DNA of 64,000 bases from Thunnus maccoyii (lineage: Eukaryota > Chordata > Actinopteri > Scombriformes > Scombridae): assembly GCF_910596095.1 (NCBI RefSeq), contig NC_056550.1, positions 6,596,501-6,660,500 of the forward strand. The letters are read 5' to 3'. Both the position numbers and the translations under genes were made by a program. The notes beneath the pieces are model-generated. The model was not told the DNA's origin. It saw nothing but the letters and a program-made list of their open reading frames with translations, and did no database searches. Positions 49,201 through 64,000 of this stretch are shown here, piece after piece. Positions within the stretch are counted from its first letter, which is position 1. Every line of letters begins with the position of its first letter.

Positions 49201-50598
49201 GAATATAAGAACGGGCTGAACCCGACCTCTGCTGTGATTTTCTAAGTGTTTGCATATGCAAACATGGCACTGCTCTGGGGACATTGAGAAAGGCTATAAC
49301 GACCCTGGCAGTGGTGGGAGAAAGGTGTCACGCTCCCGCTGTGCTTAAATGATAATTGAGATGGTAAAGTCTGGGGCAACGGTGTCAGTGAAAGCACACC
49401 ATGTTCAGTTAATTGCCCAGAGTCTCTCTGCACTCGCTCTAGTTGGGCTTCTCACACGGCCTTCCTCTCCCTCAATACTGGTAATACTTGTCTAGTCACT
49501 TTCTATGTGGGTTGAACCGCAGTACTCCCTGACAACATGTTATTTATGAGTTTTCAGGTGTATTAAAGCAGCTTGTGGAGCACTTATGCTGGCTCAAGAT
49601 GTATACCAAAATTCAGCATGTAGTGTTCAATATCAGGACGTTTAATCTAGTTTGACAATTACCCTCCTCTTCAATCTGATCTGCTTATCAACCCAATATT
49701 AAGAAACAAATTGTTTGAGGACAGTCCTCCTCAAAGCGCAGAATCTGTGCAGTTGTTACATAAGTTCTGTCTTTTAAAGCGCTCAGCAAGTCTGCTTCAC
49801 CAGTGACCCTTTTCCACTGCAGAAACCTGTTGGGAAATAAAGAGTTTTACCTGCATGGTGACTGCAATAACCTAGCCCCAGCTGTTCCTGCACCTAAAAA
49901 GTCACTGCTCAAGATGTAGCATTTACTGATGGGTGGAGATCACTGTACATAACGTCTCTTACTGGTTAAACACAAGCCTCAAGACTGCCACAGCTCACGG
50001 TCCACATACTGCCACAGCTATTAACAGCATTCATTCAGAGTCATTGGTTGTTGTTAGTATCAATAATAGGACTCAGGATAGGAATATATTCAAGTGTTTT
50101 TAACTTTAAAACAAACACAGCACCTGATATCCCAACTAGACTAAAAAAGAGCAACACAAAGAGATACTAGGCTACAGAGAAACAATGAACAAGACAAACA
50201 ATTCTTCATTTACTAATTCTTATGTACTAAATAAGAAAAATAACCAAGAATCATTACTTGAATACCAGAAACTGTAAAGGAACAAGATGACTTTGGGTGT
50301 TGTCTGCAAGACATAGTGACTCAAATGAAGCTTTCCTCTTTTTAATCCTTCATCTCTTATCTTTGATCTTCACAGTTCTTTGAAGCAGAAAGAGACTTTT
50401 GATTCCTGATTTAGTAACCAGTTTTGGTTCCTGATACTATTTACTTGATAAGGGCCATGCCATTCCTGCAGAGGTATATGTTATCTCTCCAAGATCACCC
50501 ACTGAACTCCCCTCCCCTCTCTGAACAGGCGCCCTGACCAACCCAGTAGAAACATTAATAAAGACATGCTCCTTCACAGGCTTCCGAACCAGCAGACA

Positions 50599-50720
<122 letters not shown>

Positions 50721-51227
50721 GGAGCACTCAGCCAAGCTGGAGGCACCTCTGCTGTGAGATGGACATGAGTCCCTGTGATCCTGGGCAAATGTTTCTCCTC
50801 TGTCACCCAGATGGTCCAGCAGCTGGAAATTTGATTAAGTATCCACAGCAGTTGAGCAGGGAGCAACATGAAGCCTTGTTTGACATGGTTGTGCTTTATG
50901 TCGACCCAACCTAACTCGAGCAGACATTTCCTGTTGCACATCACATCAGTGGTGACCTTTGCATTCCTCAGATAGCATGTGAAGATGGAAGAATAGCAAA
51001 GGTCTAGTGCTGTAAACTCAACCTTTTCTTACACAACTACTCTGCCTTTTTTCTGCTGGATATTATTGAAGAAGTGTAGCAATAAGCAAATATGCCCTAC
51101 ATATATATTAAAGCAACAAACATAACGAATGGTTTGATGTCAGAGTTTCTGACCTCTGTCAATGATAGTCTTAATTTTGTAGCACTGACCACAAACATTC
51201 TTTCTTTCTCTCTCTGAAACAGCCACC

Positions 51228-64000
<12,773 letters not shown>

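Overview
This window looks like a piece of a teleost fish chromosome, probably a spiny-rayed fish. Genes are split by GT-AG introns, dinucleotide microsatellites are abundant, and several fish-type transposons and short inverted-repeat elements are present. Three protein-coding genes can be read exon by exon, and their exons join in frame at every junction.

1-9.6 kb, minus strand: a CCN1 (CYR61)-like matricellular gene with five coding exons (395 residues), a possible 2.3-kb 3' UTR, and a TATA box upstream. A weak candidate for the last exon of another gene lies at the far left edge.

9.6-21.4 kb: mostly non-coding, with an L1-like LINE remnant, several inverted-repeat elements and microsatellites. 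A 319-codon minus-strand open frame at 17.65-18.61 kb is unassigned and is the best candidate for an undescribed gene.

21.4-30.6 kb, plus strand: txn2, mitochondrial thioredoxin, with one inferred non-coding first exon and three coding exons (170 residues, WCGPC active site). Its introns hold a 390-bp fold-back element and an L2-type LINE interrupted by a 2.1-kb insert. The insert is flanked by an exact 8-bp duplication and carries an L1-like fragment of its own.

30.6-39 kb: intergenic, with a dead Tc1-type transposon between two copies of one short repeat family, two consensus CArG boxes and a perfect 19-bp palindrome.

39-64 kb, plus strand: myh9, the heavy chain of non-muscle myosin IIA. 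It has an inferred non-coding first exon, a first intron of about 11.8 kb, and 23 constitutive coding exons covering residues 1-1048 before the window ends in the coiled-coil rod. A 21-bp microexon at the loop 1 position would add seven residues and is probably alternative. A possible two-exon mini-gene lies in intron 1.

The txn2-then-myh9 order on one strand is the same as on human chromosome 22, which supports the myh9 call over its paralogs myh10 and myh11. The three genes do not form one pathway: CCN1 is a secreted adhesion signal, TXN2 a mitochondrial redox protein, and MYH9 a cytoskeletal motor. CCN1 and MYH9 are both known targets of actin/SRF signalling in other vertebrates.
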